Origin: CAYTBN01 sp964436045
Lineage (GTDB): Bacteria > Myxococcota_A > UBA796 > UBA9615 > CAYRNR01
Assembly (NCBI GenBank): GCA_964436045.1
Contig: CAYTBN010000003.1
Location: 124,001 to 188,000 of the forward strand
Reading direction: 5' to 3'
Length of the DNA stretch: 64,000 nt
Under the pieces are notes generated by a model that saw only the letters and a list, made by a program, of their open reading frames with translations, was not told where the DNA came from and made no database searches. The translations under genes and the position numbers were made by a program. Below are positions 45,776 through 55,868 of the stretch, piece by piece (position 1 is the first letter of the stretch; the number at the start of each line of letters is the position of its first letter).

Positions 45776-48700
45776 TCACTCTTCGATGAGGGTCTCCGCC
45801 AGGTCCGGGGAGGCCTCGATCCTGCCGCCGACCGCTTGATAGAGCACCGGCACCAGCACCAGGCTGACCGCCGTCGAGACCAGCAGGCCGCCCACCACGA
45901 CCCGCGCCAGCGGGGCCTGCAATTCGCCGCCCTCGCCCACGCCGATCGCCACCGGCAGCAGCGCCAGCACGGTGGTCAGGGTGGTCATGAGGATCGGCCG
46001 CAGGCGCAGCCGGGCGCCCACCAGCAGGGCTTCGCGCCGCCCCATCCCCTCGTCGCGCCGCAGGCGATTGACCAGATCGACCATCACGATCGCGTTGTTG
46101 ACCACGATCCCCGCCAGCACGATCAGACCCAGGTACGAATACACGTTGAAGGTGGTGCCGGTGAGGAGCAGCGCCAGGACGGCGCCCACGCCAGCGAAGG
46201 GCACCGATCCCATGATCACCAGCGGGTGGCGCAGGGATTCGAACTGGGCCGCCATCACCATGTAGACCAGGGCCAGCGCCAGCAGCAGCCCGACCCCCAT
46301 CTGGGCGAAGGTTCCCTGCTGCTGCTCGGATTCACCGGCGATGACCACGTCGAAGCCGTCGGCTTGCGGAATGGCTTGCAGCTCGGGCCGCAGCCGTTCG
46401 ATCACGTCGCTGAGGGAGCCTCCCTCGAAGCCCGCCGACACCGTAACCACCCGCATCTGGTCCTTGCGCTCGATGGCCAGCGGCCCCTCCTGGCGGTCGA
46501 GGCGCACCAATCGGCCCAGGTAGGCCACCTCGCCGCTGGGGGAGACCACAGGCAGGTCGGGTAGCTGGTCCACCCGGCGGCGGTCCGACTCGGGGAGCCG
46601 CACCCGCACCGAGTACTCCTCGCCATCCTTGAGCACGCGGGTCGCCTCGGTCCCCAGCACGTAGGTCTGGACGGTTTCGCGTACCGCAGCGGATGTCAGG
46701 CCCATCGCTTGGGCCTTGTCCCGCTCGACGGTCATCCGCAGCTCGGGCAGTCCATCTTCGCGGGACGCGCGCACGTCCGTGACCCCCTCGGCCTCCTCCA
46801 TCACCCGCATCACCGCGGCCGTCAGTCGATCCGCCTCCTCCAGGTCGTGACCGCGGATCTCGACCTCGAGCCGCTCGCCGCCGCCGCGCAGGTAGCGGAA
46901 CAGCCAGAACCCCTCGGCGGCGCGGATACGCGGGCGAAGATCCGGGATCTGCGCCATCGGGGCGCGCAGTGCGGTGGCCACCTCCTCGGACGAGCGTAAC
47001 CGTTCGTCGTCCAGCCGCAGCTGCAGGCGGAAGCTGTTGGCCCCGGCACTGGACCACCAACCCCCTGCGCCGGCCACCGCGAGCAGGTCCTCGAGCTCCG
47101 GCACCTCGGCCAGTACGATGTCCTCGGCCTGGCGCAGGACCTCCAGGGTGCTCTCCAGCGGTGTCCCGGCCGGCATCTTGCCCGACACCGACACCACCCC
47201 TTCATCCCCCATCGGCATCAGCTCGCGGCCGATGCCGCGTGACGCGGCGATGCTGCCCGCCAGCACCAGCAGCGCGATCAGTGTGGTCAGCCACGGATGG
47301 GCCAGTGAACCGGACAGCAGGCGCCCGTACACGGACTCGATGCCCGCCATCAACGCCCCGGACATCCGCGCCCAGAGAGGTTGTTGCTCCACCGGCCGTG
47401 GTGTGGGTAGCCGCGCGGCGAGCACGGGGACCAGGGTCAACGCCACCGCCAGCGCACACAGCAGGGCAAAGGAGACCACCATCGCCAGCGCGCCGAAGAA
47501 CACCCGGGCGAACCCCTCGACGAACAGCACGGGCACGAACACTGCCAGGGTGGTCACGGTGCCCGCGATGACCGGCGCCCGGACCTCGTCGGTGCCGCGG
47601 GCCGCCGCCTCGAACGGCGACAGCCCCTTCTCCCGGCAGCGCACGATGTTCTCGAGGATCACGATCGCACCGTCGACCAGCATCCCCAGCCCCAGCGCCA
47701 GCCCGCCGAAGGTGATCAGATTCAGCGTGTGGCCAGCCAGGTCCATCAGCGTGAAGGTGGCCATCACCGAGATCGGGATGCTGACCGCCACCACCAGGGT
47801 CGACCGCACGTCCCGCAGGAAGAACAGGAGCACCAGCACCGCCAGGATCGCGCCAATTCCGACCCCGAACTCCACGTTTCGCACCGAGTCGCTGATGTAG
47901 GTCGACGAGTCGACGATCACCTGCAGCCGCACGTCCGGATAGTCGGCCTCCAGCCGCTCGATCGCCCGCCGGGCACCCTCGGCCACCGCCACGGTGTTGG
48001 CGCCGGCCTGCTTCGCCACCGCCAGCCGGATGCCGTCGCGACCGTTGGCCCGGACGTAGGATCTGGGCTCCTCGAAGCCGTCGCGCACCCGGGCGACGTC
48101 ACCCACGGTCACCGGTGTGCCGTTGCGCCACGCGACCACGACACGCGCGATGTCCTCCGCGCCGGAGAACCTCCCTGGATTGCGGACCAGCAGCTCGCGT
48201 CCGCCCTCGAGCACGTCGCCGCCGGGGACGTCCTGGTTCTCCCGGGCCAGCGCCTCGATCACCATCGTCGGGCCGATGCGCATCTCGGTGAGCTTGCCCG
48301 CGTCGAGCTCGACCTGGTACTCGCGCCGCTGGCCACCGCGCACGTCGACCCGAGCCACCCCGGTCACCTGCTCCAGCCGGACCTGGACCACCTCCTCGGC
48401 GAAGGCCCGCATCTCCTTGGGAGGCCGGTCCCCCTCCAGCGACAGGTACATCACCGGCGTCGCGGAGATGTCGAATTTGTAGACCACCGGGACGTCCGCG
48501 TCCTCGGGTAGGCGGCCGCGGACCCGCTCCACGTTGGCCCGGACGTCGTTCATCGCGGTATCCAGCGACGAGCCCCAGGGGAAGCGCAGCGATACCTGCG
48601 ACCGCCCCTCGGACGAGCGGGCCTCCAGCTCCGACACCCCTTCGATGGTCGCCACCGACTGCTCGATGGGCCGGGTGATCAGGCTCTCCATCTCCTCGGG

Positions 48701-48859
48701 GGCCACGTCGGAGTAGGACGTGACCACCGAGATCGATGGGAAGTCGATGGCCGGCATCAGGTCGACGGGGAGGCGGGAGAGGCTGACCGCCCCGGTGGAG
48801 ATCAGGGCGATGGCGGCCATCGCGACCGCCACCGGGTGGCGGATGGCGAAGCGGGTCAA
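45776..48859 (-). CDS. RND efflux pump inner-membrane transporter
   Basis: A 1027-residue RND permease of the HAE1/AcrB-like branch with 12 membrane helices and two periplasmic porter loops. The N-terminus MTRFAIRHPVAVAMAAIALI and PVDLMPAIDFPSISV are typical. In TM4 the usual Asp-Asp pair reads GMLVDGAIVILEN, keeping only the first Asp. The TTG start at 48857-48859 overlaps the adaptor gene stop (TTGA). It forms an operon with an adaptor and a TolC-like protein; the exported substrate is unknown. Confidence 0.94.
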   Translation of the reverse strand: MTRFAIRHPVAVAMAAIALISTGAVSLSRLPVDLMPAIDFPSISVVTSYSDVAPEEMESLITRPIEQSVATIEGVSELEARSSEGRSQVSLRFPWGSSLDTAMNDVRANVERVRGRLPEDADVPVVYKFDISATPVMYLSLEGDRPPKEMRAFAEEVVQVRLEQVTGVARVDVRGGQRREYQVELDAGKLTEMRIGPTMVIEALARENQDVPGGDVLEGGRELLVRNPGRFSGAEDIARVVVAWRNGTPVTVGDVARVRDGFEEPRSYVRANGRDGIRLAVAKQAGANTVAVAEGARRAIERLEADYPDVRLQVIVDSSTYISDSVRNVEFGVGIGAILAVLVLLFFLRDVRSTLVVAVSIPISVMATFTLMDLAGHTLNLITFGGLALGLGMLVDGAIVILENIVRCREKGLSPFEAAARGTDEVRAPVIAGTVTTLAVFVPVLFVEGFARVFFGALAMVVSFALLCALAVALTLVPVLAARLPTPRPVEQQPLWARMSGALMAGIESVYGRLLSGSLAHPWLTTLIALLVLAGSIAASRGIGRELMPMGDEGVVSVSGKMPAGTPLESTLEVLRQAEDIVLAEVPELEDLLAVAGAGGWWSSAGANSFRLQLRLDDERLRSSEEVATALRAPMAQIPDLRPRIRAAEGFWLFRYLRGGGERLEVEIRGHDLEEADRLTAAVMRVMEEAEGVTDVRASREDGLPELRMTVERDKAQAMGLTSAAVRETVQTYVLGTEATRVLKDGEEYSVRVRLPESDRRRVDQLPDLPVVSPSGEVAYLGRLVRLDRQEGPLAIERKDQMRVVTVSAGFEGGSLSDVIERLRPELQAIPQADGFDVVIAGESEQQQGTFAQMGVGLLLALALVYMVMAAQFESLRHPLVIMGSVPFAGVGAVLALLLTGTTFNVYSYLGLIVLAGIVVNNAIVMVDLVNRLRRDEGMGRREALLVGARLRLRPILMTTLTTVLALLPVAIGVGEGGELQAPLARVVVGGLLVSTAVSLVLVPVLYQAVGGRIEASPDLAETLIEE

Positions 48860-50145
48860 GGGGAGGTCTCCGCCTTGGCCTCGGCCTCGGTCTCGGTCTC
48901 GGCCTCGGCCTCGGTCTCGGCCTCGGTCTCGGTCTCGGCCTCGGTCTCGGTCTCGGCCTTGGCCTCGGTCACGGAAGAGCGAGGCAAGGGAGCCGCCCCC
49001 AGGATCTCGACCTTCGCCCCATCCTTGAGCAGGTGCTGCCCGCCCACGACGACGGCGTCCCCGGTCGCCAACCCCTCGATCACCTCGGTCTGGCCCTGCT
49101 GGGTGGTGCCGATCACCACCGGTCGCAGCGACGCCTTGGACTCCCGGACCACGAACACCGCGTCACCTTCGCCTTCGGGGTGATCGATCACCGCCTCGGC
49201 CGGGATCATCAGTGCGCCCTCGACCCGGGGCAGGTCCACGGTCAGCCGGGCGAACATCCCCGGCATCAGCCGGCCCGAATCGTCCTCGACAGTGGCCTCT
49301 ACCACCACGGTGCCGCTCTCGGGGTCCACGGCCGGTGAGACGCCGGCGATGGTGCCGGTGAAACCTTCGGCCGGGTAGGCGTCCACGTCGATGGCCACCG
49401 GAGTGCCGGTCTCTAGCTGGACCGCGGCGTAGTCGGGAACCTGGATCCGCGCCCGCAGCGGCCCGCGACCCACCAGCCGGATCACGGCCGCCCCCGCGGG
49501 CACGGTATCCCCGGCCTCGTGGTAGCGGTCCGCCACCTGGCCATCGAAGGGGGCCACCAGCCGGGTCTCGGCCTCCTGTAGCAGCAGGCTCTCGAGCCGG
49601 GCCCGGGCCTGTTCCATCTGGGCCACCGCCGAGTCCAGCCCGGCCTGGGCACCCGCGGCGGCGGTGCGGGCATCGTCCAGCTGCTGGGTGGTGACCAGCT
49701 GATCGGCGGCCAGGGTCTCGATGCGGGCCAGGTCCCGGTCGGCGCGCTCGGCATCCAGCCGCGCTTGCCGCAAGGTGGCGTCCGCCAGATCCAGCCCAGC
49801 GGCGGCCTCCTGGCGGTATCGCTTGACCTCCCGGTCATCCATCGCGGCCATCAGCTGTCCGGCGTGGACCTCGTCGCCCACCTGGACGCCCACGTAGATC
49901 AACCGCCCGCCAAACTGGGTGGCGACCTCGACGTCCTGGTCGGTCAGCAGGGTGCCGGTGCGTTCCAGGCTGCGGGTCAGGGACCGCAGCTGGACCGGCT
50001 CGATTCGCACAGCCACCGGCCGCCGTTCGCTGCCGCCGACTCCGCCCAGGGCCGCATCCGCGTCGCCGCCGCAGCCGAAGGCGCCGAGGGGCAGGAGCGC
50101 CAGGGTCACCATCGCCAGCAGGCTGCGGGTCCCGGTGGTGGTCAT
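48856..50145 (-). CDS. RND efflux periplasmic adaptor lipoprotein
   Basis: A 429-residue membrane-fusion protein. Lipobox GAFG-C (Cys about 25), N-terminal barrel-lipoyl half (VQVGDEVHAGQLMAAMDD), long alpha-hairpin (about 105-195), second lipoyl half (TRLVAPFDGQVADRYHEAGD) and beta-barrel domain. The last 37 residues are a Glu/Thr/Ala/Lys-only tail coded by hexanucleotide repeats, like the GyrA tail. It overlaps the pump start by TTGA and the outer-membrane gene stop by ATGA. Confidence 0.94.
   Translation of the reverse strand: MTTTGTRSLLAMVTLALLPLGAFGCGGDADAALGGVGGSERRPVAVRIEPVQLRSLTRSLERTGTLLTDQDVEVATQFGGRLIYVGVQVGDEVHAGQLMAAMDDREVKRYRQEAAAGLDLADATLRQARLDAERADRDLARIETLAADQLVTTQQLDDARTAAAGAQAGLDSAVAQMEQARARLESLLLQEAETRLVAPFDGQVADRYHEAGDTVPAGAAVIRLVGRGPLRARIQVPDYAAVQLETGTPVAIDVDAYPAEGFTGTIAGVSPAVDPESGTVVVEATVEDDSGRLMPGMFARLTVDLPRVEGALMIPAEAVIDHPEGEGDAVFVVRESKASLRPVVIGTTQQGQTEVIEGLATGDAVVVGGQHLLKDGAKVEILGAAPLPRSSVTEAKAETETEAETETEAETEAEAETETEAEAKAETSP
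48871..48978 (-). repeat. Hexanucleotide repeat encoding the adaptor Glu/Thr/Ala tail
   Basis: Alternating TCGGTC and TCGGCC hexamers on the plus strand (GAGACC and GAGGCC coding) give Glu-Thr and Glu-Ala repeats at the C-terminus of the RND adaptor. This is the same unit as in the gyrA 3' end 44 kb away. Slippage would stay in frame. Confidence 0.9.
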
Positions 50146-51482
50146 CGTGCCCTCGCTCCGTACGTCGTCAGCGGATCCAGACCCAGCGACTCGACCAGAT
50201 CCACCTCGGCCAGGTCACGAGCCAGGCGAGCGCCCACCAGTTCGGCGGCGGCCGCGTCGCGCTCGGTCTTCAGGGTGGTCACCTCGAGCCCGGTGGCCAG
50301 CCCCTCCTGATACAGTCGCAGCCCAGCGCCCAGGTTGGCCTGCGCCAGCACGTCGATCTCGAAGGCGACCTGCAGGTTGGCCTCGGCGGCCCGAAGCGCC
50401 AGCTCGGCGGAGCGGACCAGGGCCTCGACCTCGCGCTCCAGCCGCGCCTGCTCCAGCTGGGCCTGGCGCTGCGAAGCTCGGGCGGCCCGGATATCGGCGG
50501 CGGGGCCGATGGTGCCCGGCAGCTCCCACTCCAGCTGCAGCCCCAGCGACCAGCGCTCGGCGGGCAGCTCGTCGCGCAGGTCCTGGCGGTCGTAGATCGT
50601 GTACTGCCACGAGAAGCCCAGCCGCAGCTCGGGGCTCAGGCCCAGTCCGGCGGCCTGCGCGGCGGAGTGCGCAGCAGCAGCGGTCCAGTCGGCAGCCCGG
50701 ATGTCCGGGCGGTCTTCCCGGGCTTGCTCGACCCGGTCGTCCGTGCTCGCTCCTGGCATCTCCGGCCGGACCGGCACGGTCAGCGTGTAGGCGGACAGGG
50801 GCAGGTGAGCGGCGTATGCCAGCCCCAGGTCGGCCTGTTCGGCGGTGAAGCGAGCCTGCTCGACAGCACCGTCGGCGGTGATGCGATCGGCGCGTGCGCG
50901 TTCGACCCCGACCCGGGTCTCTGTACCCGCGGCCAGCCGGCTCTCTGCGGCGGCTTCCAGGGTCAGGGCCGAGTCGGCCGATGCCCGCGAGACCTCCACT
51001 GCCGAGTGGGCCGAGAGCGCGAGGTAGTAGGAGCGAACCACGCCGTAGAGCACCTGCTGGCGAGAGGCCTCCAGGTTGCGGACCTCGGCCTTCTCGGCGC
51101 GGCCGGCGGCCACCAGGCTGCCGATGGCCGACGGCGCGAGCAGCGGCGCGGACACGTCCAGAGTCGGACGCCAGACCTTGTAGGTCGCCAGCGGATAGCC
51201 GATGCCAGCTCGAAGGAACATCATCTCGTCGCCGGACTCGATGCGAGACAGGCCCACACCCGGCGTCGGCAGCAGGGCCGACAGGGCGGCCGCGGTGTCC
51301 GCGCGGATCACCTCGAGATCCAGCTCGGCCTGACCAATCTGCTCGTCCGCGTCGTCGCTGGCCTGGAGCGCCTCGGCGAGGGTCAGCGGTACCGCGTCAT
51401 CCTCCCCGCCGCGGGCCTGCATGGCTCCGCCGGCCAGGCAGGCGCTGGCGAGCAGCATCGGCAGCAGTCGGCGGGCGCGCAT
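50142..51482 (-). CDS. TolC-like outer-membrane efflux protein
   Basis: A 446-residue outer-membrane factor. A signal peptide (1-25) is followed by the duplicated TolC-type layout: LTLAEALQASD, long amphipathic helices rich in Ala/Arg/Glu (RQQVLYGVVRSYYLALSAHS; EREVEALVRSAELALRAAEA), and beta strands (LRLGFSWQYTIYD). First gene of the efflux operon, overlapping the adaptor start by ATGA. It would complete the tripartite pump. Confidence 0.9.
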   Translation of the reverse strand: MRARRLLPMLLASACLAGGAMQARGGEDDAVPLTLAEALQASDDADEQIGQAELDLEVIRADTAAALSALLPTPGVGLSRIESGDEMMFLRAGIGYPLATYKVWRPTLDVSAPLLAPSAIGSLVAAGRAEKAEVRNLEASRQQVLYGVVRSYYLALSAHSAVEVSRASADSALTLEAAAESRLAAGTETRVGVERARADRITADGAVEQARFTAEQADLGLAYAAHLPLSAYTLTVPVRPEMPGASTDDRVEQAREDRPDIRAADWTAAAAHSAAQAAGLGLSPELRLGFSWQYTIYDRQDLRDELPAERWSLGLQLEWELPGTIGPAADIRAARASQRQAQLEQARLEREVEALVRSAELALRAAEANLQVAFEIDVLAQANLGAGLRLYQEGLATGLEVTTLKTERDAAAAELVGARLARDLAEVDLVESLGLDPLTTYGARAR

Positions 51483-51489
51483 CGGGGTC

Positions 51490-52620
51490 TCAGCGTCCCT
51501 GGGGCCGGCGCCCCCAGTCGGTGCGCTTGGCGAAGTCGAACAGGTTGGCGAAGTACTCGTCCACCCGCGGCGGACGCAGGTCGGTGCCCGCCAGCGCCTC
51601 CAGGGTGGGCGTGTTGTCGAAGAAGGGGTTCTGGGACATGTACGGCAGGTACTGGATCCCCTGGCCGATGATGGCCCGCTGGGACGCCGAGAGGCGGTTG
51701 TACATCTCGATCCGGTATTCGTCGGTGAACTCCTCCGGGCGGATGATCTCGGGCAGCGGCTGGTCGAAGTGATGGGCGGCCAGCTTCATCATCTCGCCGT
51801 TGGTGGAGCAGCCATCGACCCCGGCGGCCAGTGGGTAGCAGTTCCCGGCGCAGTCATCCTGGTCGAGGATGTGCAACATCGCGTCGCAGACGAAGTTGAT
51901 CGGAACCACGTCGGCGGGAGCGTCCGGGTTGCCGATGAAGAACGGCCACCAGCCGCGGGCGTAGACCCGCACCGGCCAGTAGATGACGTTGAAGCTGGAG
52001 GTCTCTCCGGTGCGGCTGTCGCCGACGATGATCGACGGTCGGAAGATGGCGATCGACAGCCGGTCCATGTGCGCACGCACCAGCTTCTCGCTCTCGAGCT
52101 TGGTCTGCTCGTAGCTGTTGCGAAAGCCCTGCCCCACGTCCAGCTCTTCGGCCTTGACCACGTCGGTTCGATCGCCGGCCACGTAGCAGGTGCCCACGTA
52201 TGCGAAGCGTTCCAGCCCGCCCAACTCGGCAGCCCGCAGCGCGAGGTCCAGCATCCGCGTGGTGCCGTCGACGTTGTGCTTGCGGGCCTCGTCCAGCTTG
52301 AGGTCGAACCGCACGGAGGCGGCGGAGTGGACGATCCGCGAGGCGGCGGCCGCGACGCGGTCCCAGGTCGCGTCGTCCAGTCCCAGCTGCTCGGCGTGCA
52401 GCTCACCGCGCACGGCCTCGAAGCGGGCGTCGAAGCCCTCGGGGACCTCGCCGCCGTACAGGTCGGTCAGGACCTTGGTCCGACGGCCCTCGACGGCCTC
52501 GTCGTCCCGACCCCGGACCAGGCCGATCACCCGGTCGTCGCTGCGATTGAGGATCCGTTTGAGCAGCTCCCGGCCGACGAAGCCGGTCACTCCCGTGATG
52601 AACCACGTGCGCGTCGTCAT
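51490..52620 (-). CDS. Extended SDR, thioester/fatty-acyl reductase-like
   Basis: A 376-residue NAD(P)-binding protein. The Rossmann motif ITGVTGFVGRELL (8-20), HSAASVRFD, and the catalytic YEQTK (about residue 162-166) fit the NAD-binding-4 (male-sterility/thioester reductase) family, which reduces acyl thioesters to aldehydes or alcohols. It follows the FabL-like gene by 1 nt, pointing to lipid modification. The actual substrate is unknown; a nucleoside-sugar role is less likely. Confidence 0.82.
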   Translation of the reverse strand: MTTRTWFITGVTGFVGRELLKRILNRSDDRVIGLVRGRDDEAVEGRRTKVLTDLYGGEVPEGFDARFEAVRGELHAEQLGLDDATWDRVAAAASRIVHSAASVRFDLKLDEARKHNVDGTTRMLDLALRAAELGGLERFAYVGTCYVAGDRTDVVKAEELDVGQGFRNSYEQTKLESEKLVRAHMDRLSIAIFRPSIIVGDSRTGETSSFNVIYWPVRVYARGWWPFFIGNPDAPADVVPINFVCDAMLHILDQDDCAGNCYPLAAGVDGCSTNGEMMKLAAHHFDQPLPEIIRPEEFTDEYRIEMYNRLSASQRAIIGQGIQYLPYMSQNPFFDNTPTLEALAGTDLRPPRVDEYFANLFDFAKRTDWGRRPQGR

Positions 52621-52621
52621 C

Positions 52622-53437
52622 TCAGAGCCCCTCGTCCTGACCCGTGTCGCGCAGCCAGTCTTCGAAGTTGATGCCCAGGGTGATTCCACCGTCGGCGACG
52701 ATGGTCTGACCCACGATCCAGCGGGCCTTGTCCGAGCAGAGGAAGGCCACCACCGAGGAGATGTCCTCGGGCTGGCCGATGCGGCCCTGGGTGGTCTTGC
52801 ACTCGGCAAAACGGTGGACCGCCTCGGGCTTGCGGAACCACTGGATCGCCCGGGTGTCCACCGGTCCGGCGGAGACCGCGTTGACCGCGATCCCGTCGGG
52901 GGTGAACTCGTTGGCCAGGTAACGCACCAGCGACTCGAGCGCCGCTTTGGACGACCCCACCGCGGCGTACTCCTGGAACGCCACGAAGGCGCCGATGGAG
53001 CTGAGCGCGACGATGCAGCCGCCGCTCTCCTTGAGCATCGGATGGGCGGCGCGGGCACAGAGCATCACCGACCGCACGTTGATCTCGTAGGTGGCGTCCC
53101 ACGAGTACAGGCCCATCCGCTCGATGCGGCCCATGGTGCCGAAGGCCGCCGACAGCACCAGGATGTCCAACTTGCCGGCCTCTTCGGCGATCTGCTTGAA
53201 CATCGCGGTGATCGACTTGGGGTCCCGCAGGTCGCCAGCCACGGTCCATACCTGGCAGCCGTATTGCTCGTGGAGTGCGGCCGCAGCCTGCTCGGCGTTG
53301 GTCTCGTCCTTCTTGTAGCCCAGGATCAGATCCGCGCCCTGCTCGGCGAGGGCGTGGGAGACGGCCAGGCCGATCCCCCGCGCACCGCCGGTGATGAAGG
53401 CGATCCGTCCACTGAACTCCTGTGCGATCTCGCTCAC
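52622..53437 (-). CDS. FabL-type enoyl-ACP reductase (SDR)
   Basis: A 271-residue SDR. The cofactor motif is GGARGIGLAVS (16-26). The catalytic pair is in the Tyr-x6-Lys spacing (EYAAVGSSKAALESL), the arrangement of enoyl-ACP reductases FabI/FabL rather than the Tyr-x3-Lys of ordinary SDRs; VGxSKAAL is the FabL form. It probably reduces enoyl-thioesters in fatty acid elongation. It is cotranscribed with the acyl-reductase-like gene. If it is the only enoyl reductase it would matter for triclosan sensitivity, which the window cannot tell. Confidence 0.85.
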   Translation of the reverse strand: MSEIAQEFSGRIAFITGGARGIGLAVSHALAEQGADLILGYKKDETNAEQAAAALHEQYGCQVWTVAGDLRDPKSITAMFKQIAEEAGKLDILVLSAAFGTMGRIERMGLYSWDATYEINVRSVMLCARAAHPMLKESGGCIVALSSIGAFVAFQEYAAVGSSKAALESLVRYLANEFTPDGIAVNAVSAGPVDTRAIQWFRKPEAVHRFAECKTTQGRIGQPEDISSVVAFLCSDKARWIVGQTIVADGGITLGINFEDWLRDTGQDEGL

Positions 53438-53558
53438 GGTCTCCCTTTCGTTCGTTCGCGCCTCTCACCCGAGTCCCGGACCCGGGGGGAGCGATCTAAG
53501 GCGCCTGCGGAGCGATTGTCAATGATGGCGCGCCCGTGCGCGAGAGCGGGTGCGCCGG

Positions 53559-55419
53559 TCAATCCCCCAGGAAGACGCGGCTGGGATCGAAGGCTCGCAG
53601 CTAGCGCAACTCCGCGGGATCGGGGTCGGCAAAGGGGGCCAGGTCATCGGCGACCGCCAGCGGCCAGCCGAAGATGGCGCGGGCCCGGGCCACGGCGTCT
53701 GTCAGCAGGTGCCGGGATCCGGGGACGGCGGTCAGCACCAGCTCGTGCTCGTCAGGGTACTTGGTCAGCACGCCCGCGTCGGTCGCCAGGGCCCGGACGC
53801 GGTGTCCGGTGAAGGTGCGGTAGGGGACCCGCTCCACCACCCGCAGCGGGTCCGCGGGGCAGGTCAGCACCACCTCGCTGGCCGCCGAGGCGACGTCGTT
53901 GGCGCCGCCCGACCCGACCAGGAGCAGGATCGGGGGCACGGCGGTGGAGTTCGCGTTGCCCAGGCGGTCCACCTGTCCCGCCCCCAGGCTGCCGATGCTG
54001 CGGGCGCCCGCTCCGCCCACCTCGACGCCGAGCGTGTGCTGGGTGTCCGACAGGGTGGTGCAGGTGGGCGATTGGCGAAGTTGAACAGGAACGGATTGGC
54101 CGGCCGGGGGGTGTAGCCGAGCATGCCNNNNNNNNNNNNNNNNNNNNNNNNNNNNNNNNNNNNNNNNNNNNNNNNNNNNNNNNNNNNNNNNNNNNNNNNN
54201 NNNNNNNNNNNNNNNNNNNNNNNNNNNCCGCCGTTCCGCCGCGACGCAGGCGGCGTTCTGCGATCCAGGCGGCCAGGTTGGACAGGCCCTGGCCGGCGAG
54301 GATCGTCTGGTGGCCCGCGGCCAGGATCCGTTCGCAGAGCACGTCGGCGGCGGCCAGCACCATCCGTTCGGTGTCGGTGGTGGCGGCGTCGAGGTCCAGG
54401 CCGGTCCCCAGCGCGGAGAGCTCGGCCTCCCAGCTGTCGGCCCCGCCCCGCTCGCGCAGGTCCGCCAGCCGCTCGTCGCCCAGGCGAGCCAGATACCCGT
54501 CGTGATCGCCGGGCTCGACGACCCAGCGCGCGATCCAGGCGTCCAGATCGGCGGCGCTCCGGCACGAGCGGCGGAAATCCACCAGGAATGGCGGATCCTC
54601 GGCATGGGGCTCGAGCCAGGGCAGGCCGGCGGCACAGAGCCCGCCCGGATGACCATCAAAGGGGGCCAGGGCCACGGCGCGGACATGGCGGCCCGGGAGG
54701 CGGGCCAGGCCGGCGTGGTCACGGATCACGTCGCGCTCGACGATCCGTTCGGCGGTGACCAGGATGCCGCGGCGGGCGGCCATCGCGGCCAGGGGGGCCT
54801 CGGACAGCGGCGGAGTCAGCAGGCAGTTTCCCTCGGCGTCGGCTGCGGCCACGTGCAGCAGGGTCAGGTCCGGTCGCAGGGGAGCGACCAGCCCCAGCGG
54901 TTCACCGTTGCCGAAGGGATCGTCGATGGCGTGGAAGGCGTGGGCGTTGTCCTCGGCCATCGTCGAACCGGCCAGGGAGCGGGTGGGCATCGCCGGAACG
55001 CCGAGCGCGCCTGCGGCCAGGCGCTGGAACAGGGACAATAGGCTCCAGTGCTCGAAGATCACCGAGCCGTCTGCGTAGACTCGCTGGACCACCTTGTTGG
55101 GGGCCGGCGAGGGGTAGATGTCGCCGGCGTACGACGTGATCACCTTGCGCACCAGGCCCAGGTGGATCGCGGCGATGGCGAAGCCGGCCACGCCCGCGGC
55201 CACGAGGGTGAACCCGGGATCGCTGCCGGCGAAGGCGCGGATCAGCTCTGCGGTCTGGGCCTGGGGGAGCTGGTGGGTCACTCCCAGGTGGAGGGTCATG
55301 CCCGGCTGGACGTGCTCGCGGATCAACGTGCGCAGCGGGACCACCTTGGACCCGGGTCCGCGGGGGACGGAGGGCGACTGCCGGGCCTCGGCCCGCAGCG
55401 CCTCGACTGGATCGGTCAT
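53559..55419 (-). pseudogene. Broken CoA-transferase (fused glutaconate/ketoacid type)
   Basis: A gene for a long family I CoA-transferase with alpha-like and beta-like halves in one chain. N-terminal half: LRTLIREHVQPGMTLHLGVTH, VAAGVAGFAIAAIHLGLVRKVITSYAGD. C-terminal half: FLFNFAN, CTTLSDTQHTLGVEVGG and ILLLVGSGGANDVASA. It is interrupted three ways: a 100-N gap (54128-54227); a one-base deletion near 54069, needed to join FNFANR to PTCTTL; and an in-frame TAG at 53601-53603, after which the frame continues LRAFDPSRVFLGD to TGA at 53559. Decay or assembly error; the family call is likely, the exact substrate unknown. Confidence 0.7.
54128..54227. other. Assembly gap of 100 N
   Basis: Exactly 100 undetermined bases inside the CoA-transferase gene. 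A round number usually marks a scaffold join of unknown true length, so the contigs on either side may not be adjacent as drawn. Confidence 0.98.
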
Positions 55420-55548
55420 CGGCTCTCCCCAGGGGCCCCGCGGCGGCAGGACGTCGTCGGCATTCTACGGCTTGTCAACAGTTTGTGAATTCCCGGATCG
55501 GCCTTCAGGTTGGCCTCGGATCTGCAGCCTCCCGGCGCAGGAGTGGAA

Positions 55549-55851
55549 ATGCTTCGAACTCGGCTCCGAACTGGTTCAAAATCGAACGGACAGGGCTCCA
55601 AAGTGAACCATCGCGTCCTGGGATGGGACCGTTGCCCGTCCTGCGGCGCCCCCGTGCTGGTCAAGTCGCGGGTGATGGGCGGCGTCGGCTGGGCCTGCCG
55701 CCGCTGCTGCTCCTTCCGTCTCGAGCACGGTGATGGGCGCCTCGAAGAGGGAGGCCTCTGGTTCTCGGACTGGCTCGACAGCCGTTTGCACTGGCCGACC
55801 CACATGGCCCGCCCCGTCCCCACCACGGCCGGCGCCCTCCTCGCCTCCTAG
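55549..55851 (+). CDS. Small zinc-ribbon-like protein
   Basis: A 100-residue protein with AGGAG 5 nt before the ATG. Two CxxC knuckles (CPSCGAP and CRRCC, 19 residues apart) suggest a rubredoxin-like zinc ribbon between a basic N-terminus and a Trp-rich C-terminus. It could bind nucleic acid or protein. It is divergent from the CoA-transferase gene and unrelated to neighbours. Family not recognised; the coding call rests on the ribosome site and knuckles. Confidence 0.55.
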   Translation: MLRTRLRTGSKSNGQGSKVNHRVLGWDRCPSCGAPVLVKSRVMGGVGWACRRCCSFRLEHGDGRLEEGGLWFSDWLDSRLHWPTHMARPVPTTAGALLAS

Positions 55852-55868
55852 CTTCTCAGGCTTTCAGC

